From contig NW_002476290.1 in assembly GCF_000189635.1 (NCBI RefSeq), positions 124,001 through 188,000 on the forward strand: a DNA stretch of 64,000 nt, read 5' to 3'. The position numbers were made by a program, and so were the translations under genes. The stretch is from Tetrahymena thermophila SB210 (Eukaryota > Ciliophora > Oligohymenophorea > Hymenostomatida > Tetrahymenidae). The notes beneath the pieces are model-generated. The model saw only the letters and a list, made by a program, of their open reading frames with translations, searched no databases and had not been told where the DNA came from. Shown piece by piece: positions 28,001 through 38,622 of this stretch (positions are counted from its first letter, which is position 1; each line of letters begins with the position of its first letter).

Positions 28001-30227
28001 ATTACCTCTACTTTTTCCTGATTTATTAAGGTTTGTGTATACTTTTAATAAAATCTACCTTATTCAAGCTAGAAAAAAAAAAAAAATAATTTACCTTAAT
28101 ATAAACTGCTAAATAAATTAATAACAATTAATTCTAAAAAAAGATTCATTAATATCATAAATATTTTTATAAGTTTAATTTAATATTTAGAGGCTATGAG
28201 CTAAAATTTAAAAATTAATTTAATTATACTTGCTAAAATAATTTTAAACAATAATTTTTTATTATAGGTGCTAAGAGTGTGGATAAGGAAAATATTCTTT
28301 AGATTTACCAACAACTTAAAATTAAAATAATTTAATTTGTAAATCATGCCCTGACCAGGCAACTAGCTGCTAAAAAGATCAAATTATTTTAAAAGATGGG
28401 TTTTGGAGAGATTCTGTTCTTTCTGATGTAATATATGCTTGCGTATCTGATGGATGCTCAGAAATGTATGAAGGATAAATAAAAAGATGTAAACCTGGAT
28501 ATATTGGAACTCTTTGTGATTCTTGTGATGGAAATTCTAGTATATGGGGTTCTTAGTATGGAAAAAAGGGGAACTACTGTGAAAAGTGCAAAAATCTAAC
28601 AAAACAATATGTTTATTTTGCTTTAATCATTATTGGATATACTTTTTATGCTCTTATCTATGTCTTTAATATGATAGATAAAAAAATTTTAGTTATGAAA
28701 TTGATTATTTTTAGAAAGATGGAGTTGCTGATGACAAGTAAGTCAATTTACTAAGGAGAATCCTTTAATTTATGGATTAAGATACTAGTTCATTATCTTT
28801 AAATTCTGTCTCTTATGTCTGGGTTAAGTATCTAATATCCTAGTTTCTTAGAAATTTCAGTTGGAATATTTGGAAATCCTTCTAGTTTGACACTTCTAAG
28901 CTTAGATTGTTTAATCAAGACAACAAGTTACTATCCTATTTGGTACCACAGAATAATAACTCAAATACTAAGCATGGTTGCTCAATACATTCTAGTAAAT
29001 GTAATTTTTTTGTTTATAGTATTAAAAAAAAAGCATAAACATTTGAAAAAATTGATATCAAAGATTTATCTTAAATCAACTTTCATATTTATGTACATCT
29101 TCTATCAGCCTTCAATATCAAAGGTAATATTTTCTGGATACTTTTGCACTAAGATAGGAAATACTTACTATTTGATTTCTGATTTAAACCAGGAATGTTA
29201 TGATTAACCTCATATCATTTTACTTTGCTCCACAATAATACCTCTCACAATAATTTGGTGTGTTGTTATCCCTTTGATATTTATTAGAAAGCTGCATAAA
29301 ATTAAATAAATAAAAGATACCAGTCTTCCAACTCTTGTTGATATAATTTACGGAATACTTTATAAGGGCTATAAAAATAAATTTTTCTACTGGGAAATCA
29401 TAAAAATTTATGAAAAACTATTGCTAATGATTATAATTAATTCAAGCTTAGACGATATTATTAAATTAGTATTAATAAAAGTTATTTTGTTATCATACTA
29501 TGCTTATTTGATTGCTAAAAAACCTCACATAAGTGTTAACAATATGAAGTGCGAAAAACAGCTCATGCTTATGCTTAATTTTATTTTCTTATTCCTCTTT
29601 TTTATCATTTAAGAAAGTAGACCATCTCAAAAGTTGATTCTAATAGGCTATTTGCTAATAATATTCTGTAATCTAATAGCACTATATTCAGTAATTTCTA
29701 ATTCTGGAACAATCCTTATCTTGTTAAATTAGAAAGACACTTTTATGGACAAAATAAAGCAAAAATTAAGAAAAAGTATTTCTAAATTTTAATACAGCTC
29801 AAAATTAATAAAATTTAGAAACACTAATCTATATAGAACTAATAAGCTATGGAAAAAACTCTTATAAAGTATAAGAGAAAAAAAAATCTTTAGCGGCGTA
29901 TCCTCGACAAATTTCTTAACTAATAATATTTTTAATATTAAATCTCCTAACACATTTACAAATAAATAGAAGAGTACTGAAAGATAATATTTTTTAGCCA
30001 GTAGTAGTACTCCTTATGATTAACAATTAGATGAATTTGATGATAATTATTTTTTATCATTAGATGTTTTACAATAGAAGGTAAATTAAATTATATATTT
30101 TTAAGTAAAATTTATTTGAAAACTTTTTAAATAGGAAAATTAAGTAATCTAAATACAAGATACATACAGAGAAAGTTATTCCTCCTAAAATCAATTAAAA
30201 TTAAACACAATATTTAATAATTTATGA
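19021..30227 (+). CDS. giant Pmp-repeat transmembrane protein with Cys-rich modules
   Basis: ATG 19021 gives MQFRLNPLYYLSLYLWCVLH, a signal peptide, followed by furin-like CxxC modules (CENCSQQCISCYDGSNCTSC). The first exons are exact: 19021-19227, 19283-19666 and 19716-20615. A long beta-rich, N-glycosylation-rich region follows. Around 26.7-27.3 kb are Pmp-type repeats with GGAI and FxxN motifs (NSTFINNTAQLERGGAI). Then come CRECGYGKYS-like Cys modules, KDGFWRDS and GYIGTLCDSCDG (about 28.3-28.5 kb), about six to eight hydrophobic segments (28.6-29.75 kb) and a basic tail. The last intron is 30081-30134, and the stop TGA is at 30225. Order and motifs match the minus-strand gene at 1.5-7.3 kb, including FFYWE in the membrane part. 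A splice near 20.99 kb could not be placed, so the inner exon set is approximate. Probably a cell-surface protein; function unknown. Confidence 0.85.
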
Positions 30228-30542
30228 TTAAATAAATATATTAAATTTAAATAAATAATATTTAAAATAAAAATATATTATTTATATTTTTGTTATTTTA
30301 TAAAAATTAAACAAATAATTTAAATACTATTTTTTTTTATTTTTGATTTTTCATTTAATATATCAAAATATATCAGAAAATAAATTTTTTTTAATATTGT
30401 AAAATGCTATAAATAAAATTTTTTACCACAATGTTATTTAATTTTAACTGATAAATGTAATAATTGTATTTTATTTTCTGAATTATTAAATTTAATTAAA
30501 ATAAAAGCTAAACAAAAACTCTAAGTATAATACATAATATAA
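30228..30542. other. short AT-rich gap
   Basis: 3' flank of the giant gene. Nothing recognised. Confidence 0.5.
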
Positions 30543-31043
30543 ATGTATAAAATCAAAGCTAGCTAGTATATTATAATATTTTATCAGAAAATTAAAGCAA
30601 AAATAGATAAAATAGTTAAAGAAAGTGCTAAGATAGAGCTATTGAGACAAGCGGCTGCATTCTTAATATAGGCTAAAACAGTTGCATCAGAAAGGTTTTA
30701 TCCACAAGTGGTTATACAGCTTGCAAGAGTTGATGTAGAACCATTAGAGTCACATGAATTTTTAATACACAAAGTATACTTTTATGTATCAAGTGAACAT
30801 GTTGTGGTATTTGGAGCATTTACACAATCAGGAAATTATCCAACTTTAGTAGTGCAATTTGCTACAGTGTCAGCATTAACAAAGCTTATAGCAATTAAAG
30901 AGATGATAGCTAAAGTTAAGTATTTCATATTTTATTTTTTTTATTTTTTTTTATTTTATTTAGAATGTTTTAATTTATTTATTATTTTTTAATTTTGTGT
31001 AATATGTTTTTTAAAGAATTCTGTATAAAAATTATACTTTTGA
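30543..31043 (+). CDS. 166-codon ORF of unusual composition, function unknown
   Basis: ATG 30543 to TGA 31041. From about 30590 to 30925 the sequence is visibly richer in G and C than its surroundings. It writes Gln almost only as CAA/CAG (one TAG) and encodes a clean alternating pattern (FYPQVVIQLARVDVEP, KVYFYVSSEHVVVFGAFTQS, TLVVQFATVSALTK). Coding character then stops abruptly in a T-rich run, so the last 35 or so residues are probably not protein; an unseen intron or truncation is likely. I do not recognise the family. It may be a captured or mobile-element fragment; this is inference from composition only. Confidence 0.4.
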
Positions 31044-33688
31044 TTTGCTCGAATTTGAGTTTCACGATATGGTTAGTTTCTAATTAGAAAGTAATTATTA
31101 ATTAATAACCAAAAATTCTTAAGAAAATGATATATGAATAATCAATATAACAAGAATTTGATTTTTTTAAAAGAAATAAACTCTTTTTTATAAGTAATAA
31201 TTCAAAATAGGTCATAAGATTATTTTAAAGATAATAAATTTTTGTATATTTTTGTGATTTTATCTACTATTTGTTTTAAATAAATCAAAGCAAAAAACAA
31301 TAAATGATTTTATAAACTAGTAGAATTATATGTAACAATTTTTATGTTCTACTAAAAAAACAAAATAAAATAATTTTTATCCTTTATTTTTACCAGTAAA
31401 TTAAGAAATAAATTTATTGTATTTTTAATCAAATCCAAATTAATGTAACCAAGGTCAGGCAATTATCAAAAAAGATAAATTAAAAATAAACACTAATAAT
31501 ACACAAAATATGAAAACAAAAAATAATGAATTTATAAATTTACATATGTTTTTTATGAAAAAATTAAGGTTAAAATAATATTTAGAATATATTTTGATTA
31601 AAAAAATTTTATTAGTTCGATTAGTTTAGAAAATAGCAAGTTTTTTGTACTTTTAATAAAATCCTTTTTTAATGTAACTCAGATCAGGCGAGTACTTAAA
31701 AAATACATTTAAAATAATGGTCAATAAAAGCATAACAAAATATTAAAAAAAATAGTAAATCTATTAATTTTTAAATATGGCAAATAAACTGAGATTAAAT
31801 GAGGATTTGGTGATAAAATCTATGTTTATTTAATATATAATTAGAAATGTAATAATTTTATTATGTGGGTTTTTAATGATTTAAGACTAAGTAATCAACT
31901 AAAATTTGATATTTACAAAGTAAGCTAAATTCATCAAGAGCGTAGATAAAATTTGATCAATAATTTATTGATTTAAAAAAAAAATTTAATAGAACTAACA
32001 TTTCAAAAATAAATAGTACTCTAGATTTTCAAGCAGTTAAAGCATCTAAATTATTAAAAAGGTTCTATTTAATTTTTGGATTGAAAATAACATTTAGGAT
32101 TACTAAATTTTACATCAAATTTTTACAAATGAAGAAGATTTTATTCAAAATTTAACATAGATTTGTAAAAGTAAATAATTGGAGAAACATTTTTATTTTT
32201 AATATTCTTTTAGTAATATATTATTTTATAAGCTAAGTAAAATGTTGATATAATTTATTATACAAATAATATGGATACTACAACTTTTCTCTTTTTATAA
32301 GCAAATAAATATTTTTAGATTCAAGTATAAGTAAATTATGTGAAAAAACATTTTTTTGGCTTACTTAGTAATAAGAATGCAAAGCTTATGAAGAGAGTAC
32401 GGTATGTGGGCTTTTAATTTTATTATTTGACTCTTCTTTAAAACTAATGGATCAATATATTTGCTATGATTTCTTATTTTAAAATTCAATTAATTTTCAT
32501 GTCAGAAAATTGTAATGTAATCTTAAATTTGAGAAAACTATGAAAAAGACTAATTTTAAAGAAATGACAAATCTCCTCAAGTAGGATATTAAGGAAATAA
32601 ATAATATATTGTAATATAAATAAAGATATATCAAATAAAAAGTATAATATAGAAAAATAGTTTTATTTTATAAAAGACTAGAAACTTATACATGTATTAT
32701 TATTTGGCTAAAATTATATAACAATAATTTTAAATGTTTGTTTGAGATTATCCTAAATTAAATTATATTAGTTAATCAAATTCGAGGAAAACTTATTGTA
32801 AAATTAAAATTTTGATTTTAGTTTCAATCAAATAATCTATAAACTAAGTGAAAAAGTAATATATATATATCCACTATCACTTTAAAATTTAGAATCCATT
32901 CTCTCACTTTATGAAATTTAATAGTAAAATTTATCCAAATTTAAAAGTATTTTTTAAATTAATAAAAAATAGTGAAATATAAAGTTTTTCAAATTTATTT
33001 TATAAAAATAAAACTAAATTATTGTAATTATTATTATTTATTTTAGAAAAGTATTTTTATAAAAAGAGGAATAATAATTATTTTCTCAAAAATATACAAT
33101 TAAAAAAATTATTAATTTATTGTATTTAATATCAATAAGATTTAAAACTAAATGATAAAAATATAATATGTAATATTTATTTTAAATTTATTCTAAATTT
33201 ATATATTTTAGATTTCATGTATTATTATATTTATATTTATGATTTTTTAAGAAATATTTTAGTCATGAAAAAATGATAAATTCTTTTTTTTATTTTAATT
33301 AAAAAATCATTACATTTTTATGTTTTAAAAAACAAATATGTAATTCTTTCTTAATGAAGTATATTATTAGTATTTCTTTTTAATTTGTATTTTTATCTTA
33401 AAAAATAATGTTTTTATTTCATGCCAATTGCAAAATATTATACTTGATATAGGCCTAAAATCGAAATTTGTGTTCTCAAAATATTCCTTTTTTGAGTAAA
33501 ATAAGTATTCACTACTTATTATTAGAGTAATTTTTGAAATAATTAGTATATTGATAAATAAAATGTATAAAATAATAATTTAAAATTGATTATCTATTTA
33601 ATAAAATCATAACTTACATCATTGTAAAATAGACTTTTATACTTAAATTTTTGAATATGTAAATAATAACAATATATTTTAAGTTTTT
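31044..33688. other. AT-rich gap with a tandem duplication
   Basis: About 2.6 kb without a supported gene. It contains the diverged duplication at 31405-31810 (listed separately). Further right only A/T runs and short chance ORFs are seen. Confidence 0.5.
31405..31810. repeat. two-copy diverged tandem repeat, period about 229 bp
   Basis: The block 'aatgtaaccaaggtcaggc' at 31442 returns as 'aatgtaactcagatcaggc' at 31671. Flanks align on both sides (tgtatttttaatcaaatcc versus tgtacttttaataaaatcc; later acacaaaatat and aaatttacatatg versus aacaaaatat and atttttaaatatg). Many substitutions indicate an old duplication. Confidence 0.7.
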
Positions 33689-34489
33689 TCAGAAAATATT
33701 GCAGAGAGCGATGTTTTAATCCTAAATAGATTTTGTTTCTACTCTATTTTAGGATTCTAGTCTTGGATTAATAGAGCTTCTACTTTGCATTGCTAAATCG
33801 GGATTTTCAAGGATAATTATTTAAGAATTAGATTAAGGCCCTTAATTAAATTATGAAAGACTTGATTTCTCATATCCAATAAACACTGGTTGATAGTCTG
33901 GAATTCCTATACCATTATTATCATAAGTTGTAGTTGTTTTGGTTATTGTTACATCTTAGGTCTTTTTAGATCTTTTAACTCTATCATTTTCTTCTTAAAA
34001 GTCATATTAAGTGTATAAATTTTTATCAGGGCTTTAGACGTCTTTTATTTGGACATTTTTGATTTCGCTGAATCTGTCTTGATACAATCCTGGTTATGTT
34101 TAATTAAAATTACCAGTGTACTACACAGTTTAATAACCATATGAATCACCATAGTTTCCAGTATTATTAGTTTATTAATATGATACAGACTTTGAAAAAT
34201 TTGTTTGATTTATCCCTTAATTGATTGCCAAAGTAGTTCTTTGCTGGCTGGGATCAAAATTCATATACTTCTTTACAACTTCATCATATTAGGGAGTGGT
34301 GTATGTGCCTTTTAGATTGTTAAAATAAATAATAATTTTTATTTCATCTATAATTTTTTTATTTTAAATGATAGATAGATTATTATTTTAATAAATATGG
34401 ATAAGGAAAACAATAAATTTAGATTTACTTCTTTATCCATCATAATTTTCAGTTCTATACTAATAACTGTAGCTATTATTCATGCTCAT
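33689..34489 (-). CDS. Gln/Asn-rich protein with C-terminal CaaX-like box
   Basis: Two exons, 34489-34429 and 34308-33689, around a 120-nt GTAAAT..AAAAG intron. The product is about 226 residues. The sequence is low in hydrophobics and rich in Gln, Asn, Ser, Thr and Tyr (QRTTLAINQGINQTNFSK, TKTTTTYDNNGIGIP), so it is probably largely disordered. It ends ALCNIF, a CaaX arrangement (Cys, N, I, F) that could be prenylated and anchor the protein to membranes. The intron is a multiple of three and free of TGA, so retention would not break the frame. MSMNNS and MNNS starts are both possible; the upstream one is used. Function unknown. Confidence 0.65.
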
Positions 34490-35327
34490 TTACTCTAAAT
34501 CAATTAACTAATCTTTCCTTTTCTTAAAAAATATATTGTGATGCTTATTTTATTGAAATAAACCTTACCTATAAACTACTAACTAATATTCACTTTTATT
34601 ATTTGTTTAGTTTTTAATCAATAAGAGAATCGTTTTTAGCTTTATTTCGGTAACAAGAAACGAATAGTGAAGGCAATTGCAAATCAATATCGAAGAATAT
34701 TAATTGATAAATATATTGTTTATTCTTCAAATATTAATAAATCAACAAGTATTCAGTTTATATAAACATATAAATCAATCGCTTTTACTAACATTTGTAA
34801 GGGCTTTAAAATAAAAAAAATGATTAAATAAATTATTATAGATTATAAAATTGTATTATTTTTATTCTATTATTAATTATTAAATATAAAAAACTTTTAA
34901 AAATATTTAACTTTTTTATTATCGATAAAAATTATGATAATAAAATTATTTCTAAAATTAAGCATATGAATAATTTTATATAAACAGGTATAAAAATTGA
35001 TAAATTTATTATCATTTAATTATATCAATGTAATTACAGTAAAGTATATTATGAGACAGATTTATTTTTTTTCTCTTCAAAGATAATAATTTAAGACAAA
35101 AAGCATAAAAAATTAAATATCAAACACTCTCATTATTTAAAAAATGAAGATATAATTTATGGTTTTTTTAAATGAAATACACTCATAAATTTAGCATATG
35201 GCTTGAAAATCAAAACATAAAAAAGATTATTTATCTATAAATTTACCTTTATTTGTAATTAAAAAATATATAAGAAAAGTATAATAAATTAACAAAATAA
35301 ATATCAACCTAAATTTTCTAATGTATT
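34490..35327. other. AT-rich divergent gap
   Basis: Upstream of the CaaX-type gene and of the plus-strand pseudogene. No repeat or motif stands out. Confidence 0.5.
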
Positions 35328-37500
35328 AAACAAGATTTATTTTCTTTATACATTTTTACTTAAATTCCTTCATATATTATCAGTTTTGCAAATTAGTGTT
35401 TGTAAATAATAAGGTAAGTATTATAATTCTTAGTCAGCATAATGTGGTTTGTGTTCTGAAAACTGCCAAAGCTGTTTTGATGATAAAAATTGTCTTATTT
35501 GTTAACCAAAAGAGTATTTAGTAAGCATTTTAAATTTTTAATCATATTTACATGATTTGACATGCTATAAACCTGTAAACAACCTAAATACAGTTTTAAG
35601 ATTAAGCATCTAAACAAATGTTATTGAGTCTTGACAGCTAGGGGTATGCATAGTAGATTTAACAAGCTCTTAATTTGTAATAACTAAATTTTAACCGTCA
35701 AAAAGAATTTTAATGAATTAGAATTCATCAAATTAAAAAGAAAATTAAAATTAATTTTCTAAAAAATATGATAAATGCAATAATCATAATTTAAAAAATA
35801 TAAATAATTCAGATTGTAAGAAATAAAAGAAATTTACATAGTTAGCCATCTAAAACTGATAGTATAGGGTGTATTGTCTAATTACCACCTTAATTTGATA
35901 TGTAACCCTATTAGATCAATAATATTTTAAAAAATAGTACTATTGCTATTGTTTAAGAGTACACATAGGGTGTAAATTAGTATAATGCTTTTAATTTTAA
36001 CTCAGTTAATTAATTATTAATATTTGATTAATCTACTTCTTATCTATATAAAATAAACACTCTAAATATGATAAACTAATAAAAACTAACTCAATTAGTT
36101 GGTATTAGCTAAATTATTTGTGCTTAATTGATTAATAATATTTTATATCTAGTTCTTCTTGATAATAATCCAATAGGATATTTTTTGACTTCAAATTTAA
36201 TATTTGGATAATTCTAATTTGATTAATCTGAAGTAATTTTATTTTCTTAAACTTTAATTATTGATATTTAATTTAAAAAATAGGCAATTAAATTCTAGTA
36301 TCAATAAAAAGGATCAGTTTAAAAATGTATTTTAATTTAATAATCTTAGGTCTTACTAATTTAAGTCTAAAACGGTAAATTAATTGTTTTGAAGTAATAA
36401 ACATTAAAAGTTATATTCTTAAAAAGGCATCAAATCAGTTAAAACTAATTAACTATCTCAATCTGGATAAAATGGAATTTACTTTGAAAACGAGTAGATA
36501 ATTTACTAGGACGATGAATCTATTTTTACTTTGATTACATAAAAGTTTTAATATTCTATAAATATTACAAATAAAACTTAACCTAAGAATAATTGGTTAA
36601 TTAGTATATTTTTAGTAGCTAAAGTTATTATTTCTCTAATAATCCTATTAAATTTTTTTTCAAATATGATGAAATTTAAAAAAATATCTTAATAGCTAAC
36701 ATAAATGAAATGTAGCTTATACGTTTATTTTCAAGCCAGAGCTAGTAGCAAATAATATTCAGCAAATATCCAAGTGTTAGAATAAAATAAAGATTTGGTG
36801 ACATAGTTTCTATTTTTTACTTAAAGTAAACTGACTAGATCTCTATTGTTTGGCTTTAATATTATTGATTTCCAAAAAAATGAGTAGAGTATTACTCGTT
36901 ATTTAGATTTTTAGGTTGAATTAACTTTATTAGTCTAAAATTATTTAGTATTAGCGAGTAACAAACAGTTTGTAAAAATGTATAATTTTTGATATTAAGT
37001 TGTAAAGATTTCAAGAGTTTAATAATACAAACAATTATATTTAGATTTTTATTGTAAATACCTAATAAAATATAATATTATAACACTTTTAATTTATACC
37101 TTTTAAATGTATTGGAAGGAATAAATGGGTATCACTTTAACAATAATTTATTTTCACCTAAGAATTCATAAATTTAGACAGTATAGATATTTAGTAATAA
37201 AATTTTTAAAACATCAGATCAGAACACTGTAGTTATATATACAATTTAAAATAATATGATCAAATTTTAGAGTTCCTTTTATTATATAACTTATTATTAA
37301 AGGAAACACCAACTACTATTTAACAGTTTTTGATTTTATTAAATCAGAAAATATTAATATTTATTTCTCTTAAAGTGGAGATATAGATGGATTTACTAGA
37401 ATATATTACTATGATAGCTTATAAAAAATTGTTTATTATCCATTTATATCAATTCATTTTAGATATTTGACATTCAATAAAATAGTTTCTTAAATGTTTT
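35328..37500 (+). pseudogene. frameshifted, truncated paralogue of the 19-30 kb surface protein
   Basis: The N-terminal part mirrors the giant gene: a hydrophobic leader, then CKQQGKYYNSQSAQCGLC and CQSCFDDKNCLICQPKEYL, against GKYFNSYTQSCENC and CISCYDGSNCTSC there. The only nearby ATG (about 35318) is out of frame with this segment. The downstream beta-rich part (DQSTSYLYKINTLNM, NGIYFENEQIIYQDDES) jumps frame near 36.4 kb. Near 37.29-37.30 kb the frame reading SDQNTVVIYTIQNNM must shift by one base into GNTNYYLTVFDF with no intron signal. The Pmp repeats, GFWR module and membrane segments are all absent. Hence a decayed, 3'-truncated copy. An intact gene with several unusual introns is possible but less likely. 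Confidence 0.6.
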
Positions 37501-38622
37501 AATAAATACAAACCCTATATTTTCATTTTCAATAAAAAATTATATTATTTTTTACCCCCAAAATTCTCCACACACTTGCTTTGTAATTAACTTAGAGACA
37601 TTAACTCAAACTTAGATTTAATAATTTTTGTTTCCTACTCAAGCATTTATTTATAACTACTTCATGTTTTTTTCGATTAAATTAAACGAAGTTAAAATGG
37701 GTGCAAATTACCAAAAATGGCATTAAATCATTAAAATTTTCTGATTGGGATGGTCATTTAGGCGAGCCATCAAAAAGTCTAAATGGCGCCAAACACGTCA
37801 CAAATAAACTAGTCTTGAAAAAAACAAGATGTATTCAAATTATTCTTTTTATTAAAAATATTTAAAACAATGTTAAAAGATATTAATTTAAATTGTTGAA
37901 TAAAATTTATTTGTTGTGTGGTAATTAATTCAGTTGTGTATTAAAATATTAAAATAAAGAATAGAACTTCATTCTATTAAAATCTAACTCCTAATTTATT
38001 AAATGCAATTATAATCAAAACAAATTTATGGAAAATATTGATAAGCTTAAAGAATCAAAAATACAATATAAGTCAGTCATAAAATAGCATATTAAAGTAT
38101 TTAAAAATGTATAGTATCAAAGATTTTTAATAAATATTTAATTTATTATTAAAAATCATTAATAATTAAATTTTATATATACTTTTACAAGTAATTTTAT
38201 TTTTTAATATAAAATCAATACATTTTATGGTTACAAAGATAAAAGACTTATTGCTAACTTAATAGTTAATAAATAATTAGATGTTGTTTGATTTTGTTAA
38301 TTTAGAAGATTGATATTTAGAAATAAATTAAATTATTTAAAAGGTTGATTGTTAACTTAATTTTCAGCAATCAAAATTAATTACAAAGACATTCATTTCG
38401 ATAGTTATAAAAATAATAGGAAAATAGAATTATATTTTGAAAAGTTAGGAAATTTCAAATTTACTTCCCTATTTTAAAGGAGGGTTTAAATATGAATGAA
38501 AGTGCATCTAAATTTGTTTAGTAGAGTTAGTTTTAATTGAGAAATGGAAAAAATTCTAAATTCACGCAATTAAAGATATGTAATACTTTACTAATAATTA
38601 CTTTGTGTTTTAGTCCAACTAA
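37501..38622. other. gap with a GC-richer patch containing ggcgccaaa
   Basis: Mostly A/T-rich, but 37695-37812 has clearly higher G+C and includes ggcgccaaa (37785-37793), which on the minus strand reads TTTGGCGCC, the E2F-type consensus. It is about 0.8 kb upstream of the GBP-like gene. Short ATGs at 38492 and 38578 upstream of the chosen start could belong to a 5' exon of that gene. Confidence 0.4.
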
